DNA of 64,000 nt from Cupriavidus basilensis (GCF_000832305.1 NZ_CP010536.1:3596001-3660000), one strand, 5' to 3'. Numbered from the stretch's first letter, positions 1-9,151 are shown. Notes: a model not told the origin generated them from the letters alone. A program made the numbers and translations.

Positions 1-168
1 GGCACGCGGCGAAGTCCGTTCGGATATTTCAGCGCTGTCGATCCTCGACGCATTCGCTGGCATGTTGAACAGAACGTTCGTGATGTGGGAGTATCGTCGC
101 AGGAAATACTCACTGGTTGGAAAGACAGAAGAGATTTTTTCGATTATATGGGGGGGCATCAGCTCTAG
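1..168 (+). CDS. 3' end of an unidentified gene (partial)
   Basis: Reading frame 1 is open from the window edge to a TAG at 166-168, giving 55 C-terminal residues that end in DYMGGHQL. The composition is protein-like, with many charged and aromatic residues (DPRRIRWHVEQ, GWKDRRDFF). I do not recognise the family from this tail. The stop lies 96 bases before the thiolase start, and a promoter sits in that gap, so this gene may belong to the preceding transcription unit. Confidence 0.5.
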   Translation, partial: GTRRSPFGYFSAVDPRRIRWHVEQNVRDVGVSSQEILTGWKDRRDFFDYMGGHQL

Positions 169-191
169 CCAGACCGTTGTTTCGACGTAAT

Positions 192-220
192 TTGTGACGC
201 TCAATCCATCTTTTTATAAC
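192..220 (+). promoter_or_regulatory. sigma70-like promoter of the catabolic operon
   Basis: TTGTGA at 192-197 and TATAAC at 215-220 are separated by exactly 17 bases. This would start transcription near 227, about 38 bases before the thiolase start codon. The assignment rests on motif match and spacing only. Confidence 0.55.
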
Positions 221-225
221 CACGC

Positions 226-240
226 AGTAACAACGTTACT
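226..240. promoter_or_regulatory. Inverted repeat overlapping the predicted start of transcription
   Basis: AGTAAC-AAC-GTTACT is a perfect 6-bp inverted repeat with a 3-base centre. It lies directly on the expected +1 of the promoter at 192-220, a usual position for a repressor operator. No regulator gene is visible on this side of the operon inside the window. Confidence 0.4.
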
Positions 241-264
241 AAATGTCGACGGAAAGCCTTCCTT

Positions 265-1503
265 ATGAATCGAGTATATATAGCCGGGGCGGGAATGACC
301 GCCTTCGGAAAACATCTTGACCGAGGTCTGAAATCATTGGCTTCCGAAGCGATTTCGGCTGCGCTGCGTGATGCGGGAATGTCCAAGGATGCGATTCAGG
401 CGGCGTACATGGGAAACGCGGCCGCGGGTGTAATGACGGGACAAGTGCTGGTCCCCGGACAGGTTGTACTTCGAGGCATGGGCATCGGGCGCATTCCAGT
501 TGTCAATATTGAGAATGCATGTGCCACGTCTGCCTCTGCATTCCAGCAAGCCGTCACGATGATCGAACTGGGCGCCTACGACGTTGTGCTGGTGGCTGGC
601 TTCGAAAAATTGTATAGCGAAGATAAGCGCAAGACGTTCTCGGTCTTCCAGGGCGCGGTCGACGTGGAAGCAATGGACGACGTTCTGGCATCGCTCGCGA
701 AGAGTATCAGAGATACCGGCTCGGAAGCCGACCTTGCCGGGGCCGGTACCACTCGTTCTCTCTTTATGGATATCTACGCGGCCATGGCACGTGAGTATTC
801 GAAAGAGACTGGGGCTACCGCTCGGCACTTCGCCATGGTATCGGCAAAAAATTCAAGGCACGGCAGCTTGAATCCTAAAGCCCAGTTCCGGGAAGTGTTG
901 ACCGTGGATGAAGTGCTAGCGGCTCCAATGGTAGTCGCTCCGTTGACGCGACCCATGTGTTCGCCTATCGGGGATGGAGCGGCGGCCCTGGTACTCGTCT
1001 CAGAAAAGAAGGCGAAGGGGCTCGGACTGCAAAAGCGTGTGCGGGTACTGTCGTCCGTTGCCGCTACTGGATGGGATTATCAGGGCGGCGAGGAGAGGCT
1101 CGTGCCGTATGCGGCGAGGAAGGCTTATGAAAAGGCCGCCATCGAACCCAGTGACATTGACGTAGTCGAGCTACACGATGCGGGGGCGCCAGCGGAACTC
1201 ATGTACTACGAGTATCTGGGCCTTGCGAAGCCCGGTGCGGGGATCGAACTGATTGAAAGTGGCGCGACGGAACTCGGCGGCCGCATTCCCGTCAACACGT
1301 CCGGCGGATTGCTTCGCAAAGGGCATCCTATTGGTGCTTCTGGATGTGCTCAACTCGTTGAGCTATTCGATCAACTGTTGGGACGCGCTGACGCTCGCCA
1401 AGTTGACGGCGCGCGCACTGCCGTCGCAGAGAATGGTGGAGGCTGGATTGGGGACGACGCAGCGACCGTCGTGGTTTCTGTCTTGCAGAGAGAAGACCAA
1501 TGA
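265..1503 (+). CDS. SCP2-type thiolase family protein with altered HDCF motif
   Basis: The 412-residue protein belongs to the thiolase superfamily and looks like a lipid-transfer/SCP2-type beta-ketothiolase. Such enzymes cleave or form 3-ketoacyl-CoA in the cytoplasm. The nucleophilic cysteine is visible at about residue 86 in NACATSASAF, and the C-terminal GHPIGASG motif supplies the usual histidine near residue 354. The HDCF motif expected near residue 304 reads HDAG, so the second catalytic cysteine of this subfamily is replaced by alanine; the thiolase at 41186-42367 keeps HDCF. The stop overlaps the start of the downstream ligase (ATGA), so the two are translationally coupled. It may be a degradative thiolase, a condensing enzyme or a non-classical acyltransferase. 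No strong Shine-Dalgarno is seen before the ATG. Confidence 0.8.
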   Translation: MNRVYIAGAGMTAFGKHLDRGLKSLASEAISAALRDAGMSKDAIQAAYMGNAAAGVMTGQVLVPGQVVLRGMGIGRIPVVNIENACATSASAFQQAVTMIELGAYDVVLVAGFEKLYSEDKRKTFSVFQGAVDVEAMDDVLASLAKSIRDTGSEADLAGAGTTRSLFMDIYAAMAREYSKETGATARHFAMVSAKNSRHGSLNPKAQFREVLTVDEVLAAPMVVAPLTRPMCSPIGDGAAALVLVSEKKAKGLGLQKRVRVLSSVAATGWDYQGGEERLVPYAARKAYEKAAIEPSDIDVVELHDAGAPAELMYYEYLGLAKPGAGIELIESGATELGGRIPVNTSGGLLRKGHPIGASGCAQLVELFDQLLGRADARQVDGARTAVAENGGGWIGDDAATVVVSVLQREDQ

Positions 1504-3104
1504 AACATCTTGAGGTGAGCATCCTCGATGTGATACGCCGCAGGGCATTCGAAACGCCCGATTCCGTCGCATTGATATTTGAAGGGGCGGAGACGGTCGC
1601 CGACGTCGAAGTCACGTATGCCGCATTGTGGGATCGGATTCAGGCAGTGGGCCGCGGCCTGAAGCATAGCGGATTGGCATCCGGTGACAGGTGCGCCACG
1701 CTAATGGCAAATCATCTCGAGTTCATCGAGTTGCTATTCGCGTGCAGTCTGATCGGCGTGACGCTCGTGCCAATCGATCCACGAACGCGTGGGGAAAAAC
1801 TCGCATTCATGCTGGCGCAGGTCAACGCGTCTGCATTGGTGTCGGCCGACTACTCGCTTGCGCACGTTCTGGAAGTATTGGATGAATCGCCCTCGCGCAC
1901 CTGCATTGCGGTCGTTGCCACCGGCGAAAAAGCAGCCGCCAGGCCCTGCAACGATTCGATAAGAGACTTTGCCGATTTCTATCGTGATGGTGACGAGATC
2001 GTGCATCAGATCGACCCGGACGATCCCATGGAGATTCTCTTCACATCGGGGACCACCGGCGATCCAAAGGGTATCGTCATGACCCATCGACGCTACTTCA
2101 GCACGTCGAGGGCAGCTTTTAATCAGTTTGGATACGTAGCGTCGGATCGCCTTTACACCGGCTTGTCGCTAACGCACGCCAATGCGCAGATTGCAACCCT
2201 CGGCGCCGGGATAGTCGGTGGGCTTTCCATCGTGATCTCGCGCAGGTTCACGAAGACCCGTCTCTGGGATATTACGCGCCGCTTCGCATGTACTTCATTT
2301 ACTTTGCTCGGCGGGATGACTACGGCGGTATATGCGGAGCCTCCGCGCGGTGACGATGCGGCGAATCCAGTGCGCCTGGTGGTCTCTGCCGGTATGCCTG
2401 AGTCGATCTGGCGCAGATTCGAGTCGCGCTTTGGCGTCCAGGTTCTTGAATTCTATGGTGCGGCAGAAGGTGGGCTCGCAGTGAATCCTCCAGGGGTTGG
2501 CCCCGTGGGGAGTTGCGGGCGCCTCGGAAATGACTTTATTGCAAGGATCGTGGACGAGGCTGGAGAGCCGGTGATACCGGGAGCCTTGGGCGAACTGCTC
2601 ATTGGGCGGGCCGATGGCTCGCCTGTCACAGTCGAATATATCGGCGCTCCAGAAGCGTCAAAGCGCAAATGTGCGGGCGGATGGCTGCACATGGGGGACA
2701 TTGTTCGCACAGATTCGGACGGCTGGATCTTCTTTTCACATCGAAAGGGCGGAGGAATTCGAAAAAATGGAGATTTTGTCAATACCGCATTCATCGAGCG
2801 CGTCATTGCAGATTCAGGACTTGTGGACGACGTCTATGTCTACGGCATCGATGCAGCGTCCAAAGCTCCCGGAGAGAAGGATATCGTTGCCGCAATCGTA
2901 CCGTCCCGCATCATTCGCTTCGATCTGCAAAAGCTTATCAATATCTGCCGCGATATGTTGGAGGCCAACTTCGTTCCAACTTACATTCACATGGTGGAAA
3001 ACATACCAAAAACTGCGTCGGAGAAACCGCAGGACAGGTTCTTGATTTCGGATTTCGAGAAGAATCCAGGTAACGTTTTTCATACTGGAAAATATGTCAT
3101 CTGA
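1500..3104 (+). CDS. AMP-dependent acyl-CoA synthetase/ligase
   Basis: The 534-residue protein is an ANL-superfamily adenylating enzyme that would activate a carboxylic acid to its CoA thioester. The P-loop-like motif TSGTTGDPKG lies near residues 182-191. The adenylate-binding YGAAEG motif and the GDI..DSDGW hinge region follow in the expected order. The C-terminal motif reads KTASEKPQDR, retaining a lysine but differing from the usual GK. The RKGGGIRKNGDFVN segment resembles crotonobetaine/carnitine-CoA ligase-like members. It overlaps the upstream thiolase by four bases. Together the two suggest that a substrate acid is taken up, CoA-activated and thiolytically processed. The substrate cannot be read from the sequence. 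Confidence 0.85.
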   Translation: MKHLEVSILDVIRRRAFETPDSVALIFEGAETVADVEVTYAALWDRIQAVGRGLKHSGLASGDRCATLMANHLEFIELLFACSLIGVTLVPIDPRTRGEKLAFMLAQVNASALVSADYSLAHVLEVLDESPSRTCIAVVATGEKAAARPCNDSIRDFADFYRDGDEIVHQIDPDDPMEILFTSGTTGDPKGIVMTHRRYFSTSRAAFNQFGYVASDRLYTGLSLTHANAQIATLGAGIVGGLSIVISRRFTKTRLWDITRRFACTSFTLLGGMTTAVYAEPPRGDDAANPVRLVVSAGMPESIWRRFESRFGVQVLEFYGAAEGGLAVNPPGVGPVGSCGRLGNDFIARIVDEAGEPVIPGALGELLIGRADGSPVTVEYIGAPEASKRKCAGGWLHMGDIVRTDSDGWIFFSHRKGGGIRKNGDFVNTAFIERVIADSGLVDDVYVYGIDAASKAPGEKDIVAAIVPSRIIRFDLQKLINICRDMLEANFVPTYIHMVENIPKTASEKPQDRFLISDFEKNPGNVFHTGKYVI

Positions 3105-3182
3105 TCCGGATCAGACACAATAAAAACAAAAAAATAAACGACTTTAACGTTCGTAACTAAAAAATAAACAATTGGAGGAGAC

Positions 3183-4211
3183 ATGATTGATAAATATGGC
3201 CGCCGTCGCGGCCGGGAAACGTTCGCCCTGGCGATTCTTCTGGCTGTAGCGACGCCCGTCAACGCGGGCAGCCAGGTGTATGGCATTGCGGACGCATACT
3301 TTGGCACGGTGAAGCCAAGTGGGGCCAGCGGCAGTGTAGTTGGCATCGGCAGCGGCGGAATGTCGTTGTCATTTTGGGGCGTGGCAGGCAGTGAGGATCT
3401 TGGGAATGGCCTGAAGGCAAACTTCCGCGTGGAAGGCTTCTACCAAATCGATACGGGAGCATCCGGGAGATCGGCAGCCGACAGTCTTCTGTCAAGGAAC
3501 GCCTACGTTGGCATTGAGGGAAGGGGTGGAGAGGTGCGCATCGGGCGACTATCCAGCCCTACCTACCTGGCGACCGCCCAGTTTGATCCATTTGGAGGCT
3601 CGACGGTCTTTTCCCCGGTGATGAACCCACTTTGGGTTCCATCGTTTGGCCGATACATCGCAAGCGACACGGCCTGGAGCAATGCCGTCGGCTACTACAC
3701 ACCCGAATATGCTGGGGTGTCTGGTCGCTTCGTCTATAGCCTTGGCGAGGTCAGTGGCACGAACTCCTCGAACAATGGCGTCGCTATGTTGTATCTGGAC
3801 CGCGGACCGCTTACCGCAACCATCTTGTTTCAACGAACTCGCGTAGGTCCAGGCCTGCCGACGGGAAGTTGGGCACAAAGCGTCTTGGTGGCAGGCGCCG
3901 CTTATGACTTTGGCTGGATCAAGCCAATCTTGCAATACGACGCGACGCGCGCGAGCGGCACGACCTTCAGGACGGATACGTTCATGGTTGGCGCGAATAT
4001 TCCATTTTCGACCGGAAAAATTGCGCTCGCTGTGACGCAAACCAATGTTCGCTCCTCCACCCAAGCGGACGTTCGCCGGCGCGACGCGGCAGTTGGTTAC
4101 ATTTATCCGCTGTCAAAGCGAACCGACATCTACGGAAACGTGCTTTATGACAAGCTAGGCAATTTCGGTAGCGGAATTACGGCGGGCATCGGTATGCGAC
4201 ATAAATTTTGA
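3183..4211 (+). CDS. Gram-negative general porin
   Basis: The 342-residue protein has a signal peptide (hydrophobic stretch ALAILLAVATPVNA) and a mature start of the SQVYGIADAYFG type that is typical of betaproteobacterial trimeric porins. Glycine- and aromatic-rich beta-strand segments follow, and it ends in HKF, the terminal phenylalanine expected for BAM-dependent outer-membrane insertion. The usual length for this family is 340-390 residues. A GGAGG ribosome-binding site precedes the ATG. The 78-base gap after the ligase is very AT-rich. The position inside a degradation operon suggests a dedicated outer-membrane entry route for the substrate. Confidence 0.88.
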   Translation: MIDKYGRRRGRETFALAILLAVATPVNAGSQVYGIADAYFGTVKPSGASGSVVGIGSGGMSLSFWGVAGSEDLGNGLKANFRVEGFYQIDTGASGRSAADSLLSRNAYVGIEGRGGEVRIGRLSSPTYLATAQFDPFGGSTVFSPVMNPLWVPSFGRYIASDTAWSNAVGYYTPEYAGVSGRFVYSLGEVSGTNSSNNGVAMLYLDRGPLTATILFQRTRVGPGLPTGSWAQSVLVAGAAYDFGWIKPILQYDATRASGTTFRTDTFMVGANIPFSTGKIALAVTQTNVRSSTQADVRRRDAAVGYIYPLSKRTDIYGNVLYDKLGNFGSGITAGIGMRHKF

Positions 4212-4245
4212 TTTACTCAGGCACCGTTTATTTGAGGAGTCCCAC

Positions 4246-5208
4246 ATGAATATGCATGGATACCTTTTTCTCGCATTTGCACTAGTTTCGTCCGCCGCTA
4301 TGGCTCAACCATCGTCGTGGTTGCCGTCAAAACCCGTCCGAATCGTGGTTCCTGCTTCTGCCGGGTCTGCGCCGGACATTTTCGCGAGAATCTATGCAAG
4401 TGAGTTACAGAAAGCGTTGGGGCGATCTGTTGTGGTCGACAACAAGCCCGGCGCCTCTGGCATCATCGGAACGGAAAATGTTGCGAAATCTGATCCGGAT
4501 GGGAGCACGATTCTTTTTGGCTACAATCAACTTGTCACGATAAATCCATATCTTTATCCAAAATTGCCATTTAACGTAAAGCGCGACTTGAAGCCTATCT
4601 CGATAGTTTTGGCAGGCTCATATGTTCTCATTGCGAACAATGATTTACCTGTCCGAAATCTGGATGATGTAATCAAACTCGCGAAAAGCAAGCCGGGAGC
4701 GCTCAACTACGGCAGCAGCGGAAACGGGAGCATGATGCATCTGGGCACAATGTTGATTGAGCAGGCAACAAAAATTCAACTGACTCACGTGCCATACAAG
4801 CAAGCGGCGATTAACGATCTGGCGGCGGGGCATATCCAATTGTTGATGGAGCCCGCGGCCACCGCCATCCCTCAAATCAAAGCAGGGAAAGTCAAGGCGA
4901 TTGCGGTGACCGGGCTGAAGCGGCTCGCCGCTCTTCCAGATGTGCCGGCAGTATCCGAGACGTTGCCAAACTATGATTTGTCGGGTTGGAACGCGTTCTG
5001 GGCGCCTGGAAACACGGGGAATAGCGTTATTCAGCGATATCAGCAGGAGCTCGATAAAATCAATCAAACTCCAGTTATCAAGGACCGCGCGCGCGATCTC
5101 GGTTATTTTCCCGCCTCAACCAACTCCCAGGAAATGGCTTCAAAAATCAACAAAGAATCTGAAATCTGGGGAAAATTGATCAGGGACCACCATATTCAAC
5201 TTGATTGA
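4246..5208 (+). CDS. Bug (TctC) family periplasmic solute receptor
   Basis: The 320-residue protein is a tripartite tricarboxylate transporter receptor of the Bug family, which is greatly expanded in betaproteobacteria. A signal peptide ends around SAAMAQ. The mature part begins with PVRIVVPASAGSAPD, the ligand-carboxylate motif typical of Bug proteins, and VVVDNKPGASGIIG follows. Bug proteins bind carboxylates or small aromatic acids. A GGAG ribosome-binding site lies before the ATG. No TctA/TctB membrane genes are in the window, so it probably works with a permease encoded elsewhere. Its place between the porin and the hydrolase supports uptake of the operon substrate. Confidence 0.9.
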   Translation: MNMHGYLFLAFALVSSAAMAQPSSWLPSKPVRIVVPASAGSAPDIFARIYASELQKALGRSVVVDNKPGASGIIGTENVAKSDPDGSTILFGYNQLVTINPYLYPKLPFNVKRDLKPISIVLAGSYVLIANNDLPVRNLDDVIKLAKSKPGALNYGSSGNGSMMHLGTMLIEQATKIQLTHVPYKQAAINDLAAGHIQLLMEPAATAIPQIKAGKVKAIAVTGLKRLAALPDVPAVSETLPNYDLSGWNAFWAPGNTGNSVIQRYQQELDKINQTPVIKDRARDLGYFPASTNSQEMASKINKESEIWGKLIRDHHIQLD

Positions 5209-5262
5209 TCGAGACCGCAGGGGCCGCCCGGCAAACAACCTGTTTTTGAAGGAGATGCAAGC

Positions 5263-6258
5263 GTGAAACTTGGGACTATTGACAATTGGACGCGGGATGG
5301 TGCTCTCGCTTTGGCAGACACGCGCTCAGGCCAGGCGATCGTTGTGTCGCACATCGTTGGCACGATGCAGGAAGCCATCGATTCGTGGTCGAAATATTCG
5401 GCACCGCTGCATGAAGAGTATCGACGCCTGCAGGAAGGCACACTGTGCGCAACGGTACCAATCAGCGAGTTGCGGTGGCGCGCGCCGTTACCTCGTGCGT
5501 ATCAGTTGCTCGACGGCGGCGGATACAGGCCGCATTTAGAACTCGGCTTTAGCATGCGGAAACAAAGTTTCCCTGAGGAAATGGCGGAGAAGCCCAGCTT
5601 CTATCAGAGCGTTTCCGACTCGATCCTGGGTCCAACGGAAGACTTCATTCTCGGCACTGACGATCTGGGTACGGACTTCGAGGCCGAACTGGTGGTCGTG
5701 ACCAACGACGTCAAGCAAATGGCAACAAAGGTCGAAGGCGCAAACGGAATTCTGCTGGTCGGGCTTATGAATGACATTAGTCTTCGCCTTACTCAAAGGG
5801 TGGAGCACGCGAGAGGTTTCGGTTTTTACCACTGCAAGCCTAAAAAGACGCTCGCGCCGTTCTTGGTTACGCCGGATGAGCTTGGTGAGCACTGGATCAA
5901 TTTCAAAGTTTCACTTCCGGTGGAAGTCAGGTGGAACGGCGAGGTATTTGGTTGCCCAGACGGGGCGGAGCACATGATGTTCGATTTCGCGACGCTGGTT
6001 TCGGAGGCCTCGCGCCATAGAAAGCTCACCGCGGGCACAATTATCGGTGGGGGCACCGTCGCAACTTATGACCGCGACACGTTCGGCCAATGTTGCATTC
6101 TCGAGCGCCGTGCACTGGACATTCTGGAGTTCGGCGAAGAAAGAACGTCGTGGTTAAAGCCCGACGATCGGGTCCGGATCGAAGTCAGAATGCCGGATGG
6201 GTCGACTGTCTTCGGCGCGATCGATCAGGTTTATCGTGTCACGCCATGGGGGCGCTAA
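5263..6258 (+). CDS. Fumarylacetoacetate hydrolase (FAH) family protein
   Basis: The 331-residue protein fits the FAH superfamily, whose members hydrolyse or decarboxylate acylpyruvate-like products of ring cleavage. The N-terminal part (LRWRAPLPRAYQLLDGG) and the metal-binding acidic motif DFEAEL near residue 147 are visible, as is the later GTIIGGGTVA segment. The start codon is GTG, chosen because AAGGAGATG lies seven bases upstream. This is the last gene of the operon. With the ligase and thiolase it points to degradation of an aromatic or alicyclic acid, but the reaction is not certain. Confidence 0.8.
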   Translation: MKLGTIDNWTRDGALALADTRSGQAIVVSHIVGTMQEAIDSWSKYSAPLHEEYRRLQEGTLCATVPISELRWRAPLPRAYQLLDGGGYRPHLELGFSMRKQSFPEEMAEKPSFYQSVSDSILGPTEDFILGTDDLGTDFEAELVVVTNDVKQMATKVEGANGILLVGLMNDISLRLTQRVEHARGFGFYHCKPKKTLAPFLVTPDELGEHWINFKVSLPVEVRWNGEVFGCPDGAEHMMFDFATLVSEASRHRKLTAGTIIGGGTVATYDRDTFGQCCILERRALDILEFGEERTSWLKPDDRVRIEVRMPDGSTVFGAIDQVYRVTPWGR

Positions 6259-6290
6259 GGCAACCATGCGCTGAGGATGGGCTTGCGCAT

Positions 6291-6308
6291 GCCGCCCATG
6301 CGGGCGGC
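6291..6308. terminator. GC hairpin after the catabolic operon
   Basis: GCCGCCC-ATGC-GGGCGGC is a perfect 7-bp stem with a 4-base loop, 32 bases after the FAH stop codon. There is no uridine tract, so it is only a weak candidate for an intrinsic terminator. Confidence 0.3.
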
Positions 6309-6857
6309 GGATCTCGTCAAGTGTGCATCAAAGAAGGGGCACACGGGCTTCGCGTTCCGGAGCCTTTCTTGGATGGCGAAGCTCACCGCTTCGTCGGCAG
6401 TAGAAAGGCCCTGTAACGCATGCACAGGAATACGACGCATCGAAGCTCCTGTTACCAGTCGTGCGATGGGGAAATGTGCCAGATGCATCGCATGCGACTA
6501 GACCTGAATTCCATCTCGCTTTCGCCTGCACGCGCTCACTGACGGGAAGCAGGCAACGTCGGTCACTGCGTGTCGGCCGCCTGCGTGACCGTTGGCCCTT
6601 AACGGGGGAGCGGTGTGCGGGTTGCTTATGACCGTTCACGACCCATTGCTGACGGTCGGGTCGTCGCGGTTCCAACGTCAGGTATCAGAGCGGAACGGCC
6701 ATGCCGCGCCTTCATTTTTGAACTCGTCTTCGGCCCTTGCGGACGGTGGAATGTCGGCCACTGCGAGGCAGCTCTATGGGTCTTAGGCGACAATCTGACA
6801 CGAAGCAATCCTAGTGCATGTTAGTACGATGTTAACGACACCGGCGAACCATCATCC
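6309..6857. other. Gene-poor stretch
   Basis: About 550 bases lie between the catabolic operon and the next convincing gene. Short open frames occur on both strands. A minus-strand frame of 77 codons (6255-6488) has a somewhat protein-like middle (GLSTADEAVSFAIQERL) but no ribosome-binding site and no family I can name; it could be a gene relic. Nothing else is supported here. Confidence 0.4.
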
Positions 6858-7766
6858 TCAGCCGAAGTGCTGCTGAATGTCGTGGATCATCGCGGCAGCG
6901 TCGCAGTCGCCAGCGTCGATTCTAGGTTTGCGATCAAAACGGACGAGGGCGGCTATGGAAACCAAGCCGGATGCACCGGCGAAGACCAGCGGCATGCCAG
7001 CCCCGGCGGTCACCATGCCGATCGCGGCCGGGATTGCGATGAAGGCGAACCTCCAGTAGACGTCGACCTTAGCTTTCCGGGCGATAACCTCGAACTGCTT
7101 CAGGTGGCCTTCCATTTCTTCGACGGCCTGCTCGGGCTCGATTTGCTGCTCGATGATGTCTTCCTGCCAGCGATGAAACCTTGCACGCTTTTCCCTGAAA
7201 TCATCACGACCGGCCAATTCGACCGCCTGGGAGAGCAACTCATCGCCCGACTTGCCTTTGGTTCCGGGAATGAAAAACTTGTGCCTCAAGACCATTGCCA
7301 GAATTTCCTGGCGGCCTGGGCTCGACGCAAGTGCCTGATCTTCCCGATACGCGAGCAGTGACGGGAAGGCCGCAAAAGCCCATACTTTGGTGACACCTTT
7401 GGGCAATTGGGGCCGGCAGTCTTGAGCCAGGATCATGCGTGTCATGTGAAGCGCATCAACCGTGGCCTGTTCCTCGACGATATGGCCGCCATCGAATGCG
7501 ACGTCTTTGGCGGCGGTGATGCGCGAGTTGTAGCGCTCCTGTGCAAATTCGTTCCACGGCACCCTGATGACCATTTCTTCCGGCAGGACATCGAGCTTGG
7601 CATCGAGCAGATCTGGCCGCCATTCCTGTTTGGACCATCTCGCTCGCTCTTCCGCACTGGGCGGATAGGGGACGACCAGCCGGTCATAAAGCAAGGCCTC
7701 GGCGACGAACGCACGCGGCCGTTGATGGTCAGCAACGGAAAATGTTCCCCAACGTTCACGGCTCAT
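6858..7766 (-). CDS. Hypothetical protein with C-terminal membrane segments
   Basis: This 302-residue protein is of unknown function. The first two thirds are soluble, charged and tryptophan-containing (RERWGTFSVADHQRPRAFVAEALLYDRLVVPYP), with a helical, glutamate-rich region (EDIIEQQIEPEQAVEEMEGHL) around residues 190-220. Two hydrophobic stretches follow (about residues 237-272), then a short soluble tail. This topology would place most of the protein in the cytoplasm, anchored at the inner membrane. The start lies near an AGG-rich sequence. It stands alone in a gene-poor accessory stretch, and I do not recognise a domain. Confidence 0.6.
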   Translation of the reverse strand: MSRERWGTFSVADHQRPRAFVAEALLYDRLVVPYPPSAEERARWSKQEWRPDLLDAKLDVLPEEMVIRVPWNEFAQERYNSRITAAKDVAFDGGHIVEEQATVDALHMTRMILAQDCRPQLPKGVTKVWAFAAFPSLLAYREDQALASSPGRQEILAMVLRHKFFIPGTKGKSGDELLSQAVELAGRDDFREKRARFHRWQEDIIEQQIEPEQAVEEMEGHLKQFEVIARKAKVDVYWRFAFIAIPAAIGMVTAGAGMPLVFAGASGLVSIAALVRFDRKPRIDAGDCDAAAMIHDIQQHFG

Positions 7767-8248
7767 GATGGCTAGCCTCCCGTTTGACGATCAATTGCCG
7801 CGACGACAGATTGATAGCACCGGCCTCAATGTCGCCATTGAACCTATGCCTTGCTGCGCCGGAAATTGTCGATGGAATCTTTAGCCGGCAGGCGGAGATG
7901 CTGCATGATCTTGCCAGCGCGGTTCACGGCAAGGTTGCATCGATGCAGAAGGACTTCGAAGTACCAACGTAACCGGGCATTCATTGCGGCGAATCGTTAC
8001 AGGGTAGACCATTTTGCTCGCGATTCTACCGACATTATTCAAGGCTTCAGATCGGGTGCTCACCAGGGTCCGCTATCTGGAGACAGCCGACTTTAGAGTG
8101 GCAAGCTCAGCGCGCAGGCCAACGTCGCCTGCTGGCCTGCCCCGGTCCGAATCGGCGGCCCGTGTAGATCAAGCGTTATGTCCAGTAAACTGCCGTGCTC
8201 GTCTGCGGTGGCTGCTCGAGCTCGCTCCTCCTACAGTGGCACGCGGCC
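7767..8248. other. Gene-poor stretch
   Basis: About 480 bases lie between two same-strand hypothetical genes. Only short frames without ribosome-binding sites are present. No repeat, tRNA or clear promoter was recognised. Confidence 0.4.
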
Positions 8249-9151
8249 TCAAGTTCCAGTTAGATTTGTTATCTGTCGAAGCATGAGATTAAAGTACAAC
8301 TTGTAGGATGAATCTCCATCGGAGATAAGGTCGGACTCAAAATTGTAACTTATCGCCCCTATTTTTTTGGAATTCACAGGGGGAAGCTGGATGATTTCGT
8401 TTAGGTCAACGAATGTTTTTGTCCAGGTGTTAATCTCGGTGTCGTCTAGTCCGACCAGATTCGAGAGTGCGTTCGCTACCGCCGCTCCGAATGCCGCCGC
8501 CGCAGTCGCGATGGCCGCTATTCCCGTCAGTGCGGCGCCTGCCGCACCTGCTGCTGCTGCCGCAGCGGCGTCGACGGCTTGTCTTGTGCTGCCGGTATTG
8601 CAGCCCAAGGCGCCACAGCGCATAACTTTTCCGCTGATGGCTATTGGCTGCGGTGGATAGAGATCTGCCGGATCGATTGTGACTTGACCTTTGGTGCTGT
8701 CCTGGCCCGCCTCAAGGTTATTCCACACATCATCCGTACCGTCATTGGGCATCTTCTTCGTCTTCACCACCGCTTGCTCAGGTCTGAAGATCGTGACGAT
8801 AAGGTAGGCGTCATCGTTCTTGAAGGTACCAGGGTTTCCAAAGCAGTGAATACCTGAGAACTCGACCAGCAATTGAAAACCATGCTCGAGATCCGGTATC
8901 GGGGCACCTGAGAATCGCAGGTCGCCGCCCCGGAAGCTTTGTAGAAAGCTCCCAGCGTCGGACGGTAGCAACGCGCTCGTCGCAACGCCGAGCTGACCTT
9001 TGAATCCGCCAGCGGACTGATACGCATGGTCAATTGCCTGATGGGCGGCCAATGCGCGCACGCTGATCGGTCGAACTAGCCCGAAATCTGTCGCGGCTGC
9101 GTTGAGGCCGACGTCAGGTTTGGTGAATATTGAGCGGAGGCTTGTGTCCAT
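8249..9151 (-). CDS. Hypothetical protein with long Ala/Gly hydrophobic segment
   Basis: The 300-residue protein begins MDTSLRSIFTKPDV. This ATG is chosen because AGGAG lies ten bases upstream and because a longer frame would run into the neighbouring gene. No secretion signal is evident. Residues about 192-231 form a very alanine- and glycine-rich hydrophobic stretch (AAGAAGAALTGIAAIATA) that could enter a membrane or form a helical hairpin. A cysteine pair (MRCGALGCN) lies just before it. The flanking regions look like beta-rich soluble domains. It lies 70 bases downstream of the GVFG-repeat gene and probably shares its transcript. Function unknown; a membrane-active or structural role is a guess. 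Confidence 0.6.
   Translation of the reverse strand: MDTSLRSIFTKPDVGLNAAATDFGLVRPISVRALAAHQAIDHAYQSAGGFKGQLGVATSALLPSDAGSFLQSFRGGDLRFSGAPIPDLEHGFQLLVEFSGIHCFGNPGTFKNDDAYLIVTIFRPEQAVVKTKKMPNDGTDDVWNNLEAGQDSTKGQVTIDPADLYPPQPIAISGKVMRCGALGCNTGSTRQAVDAAAAAAAGAAGAALTGIAAIATAAAAFGAAVANALSNLVGLDDTEINTWTKTFVDLNEIIQLPPVNSKKIGAISYNFESDLISDGDSSYKLYFNLMLRQITNLTGT

Noticed and set aside
3105..3182. Separate promoter between ligase and porin genes
   Set aside because: The gap is AT-rich, but no hexamer pair with suitable spacing was clear, and the genes fit one operon.
6255..6488. Minus-strand gene of 77 codons
   Set aside because: It overlaps the FAH stop, has no ribosome-binding site and matches no family I know; listed only as a possible relic.
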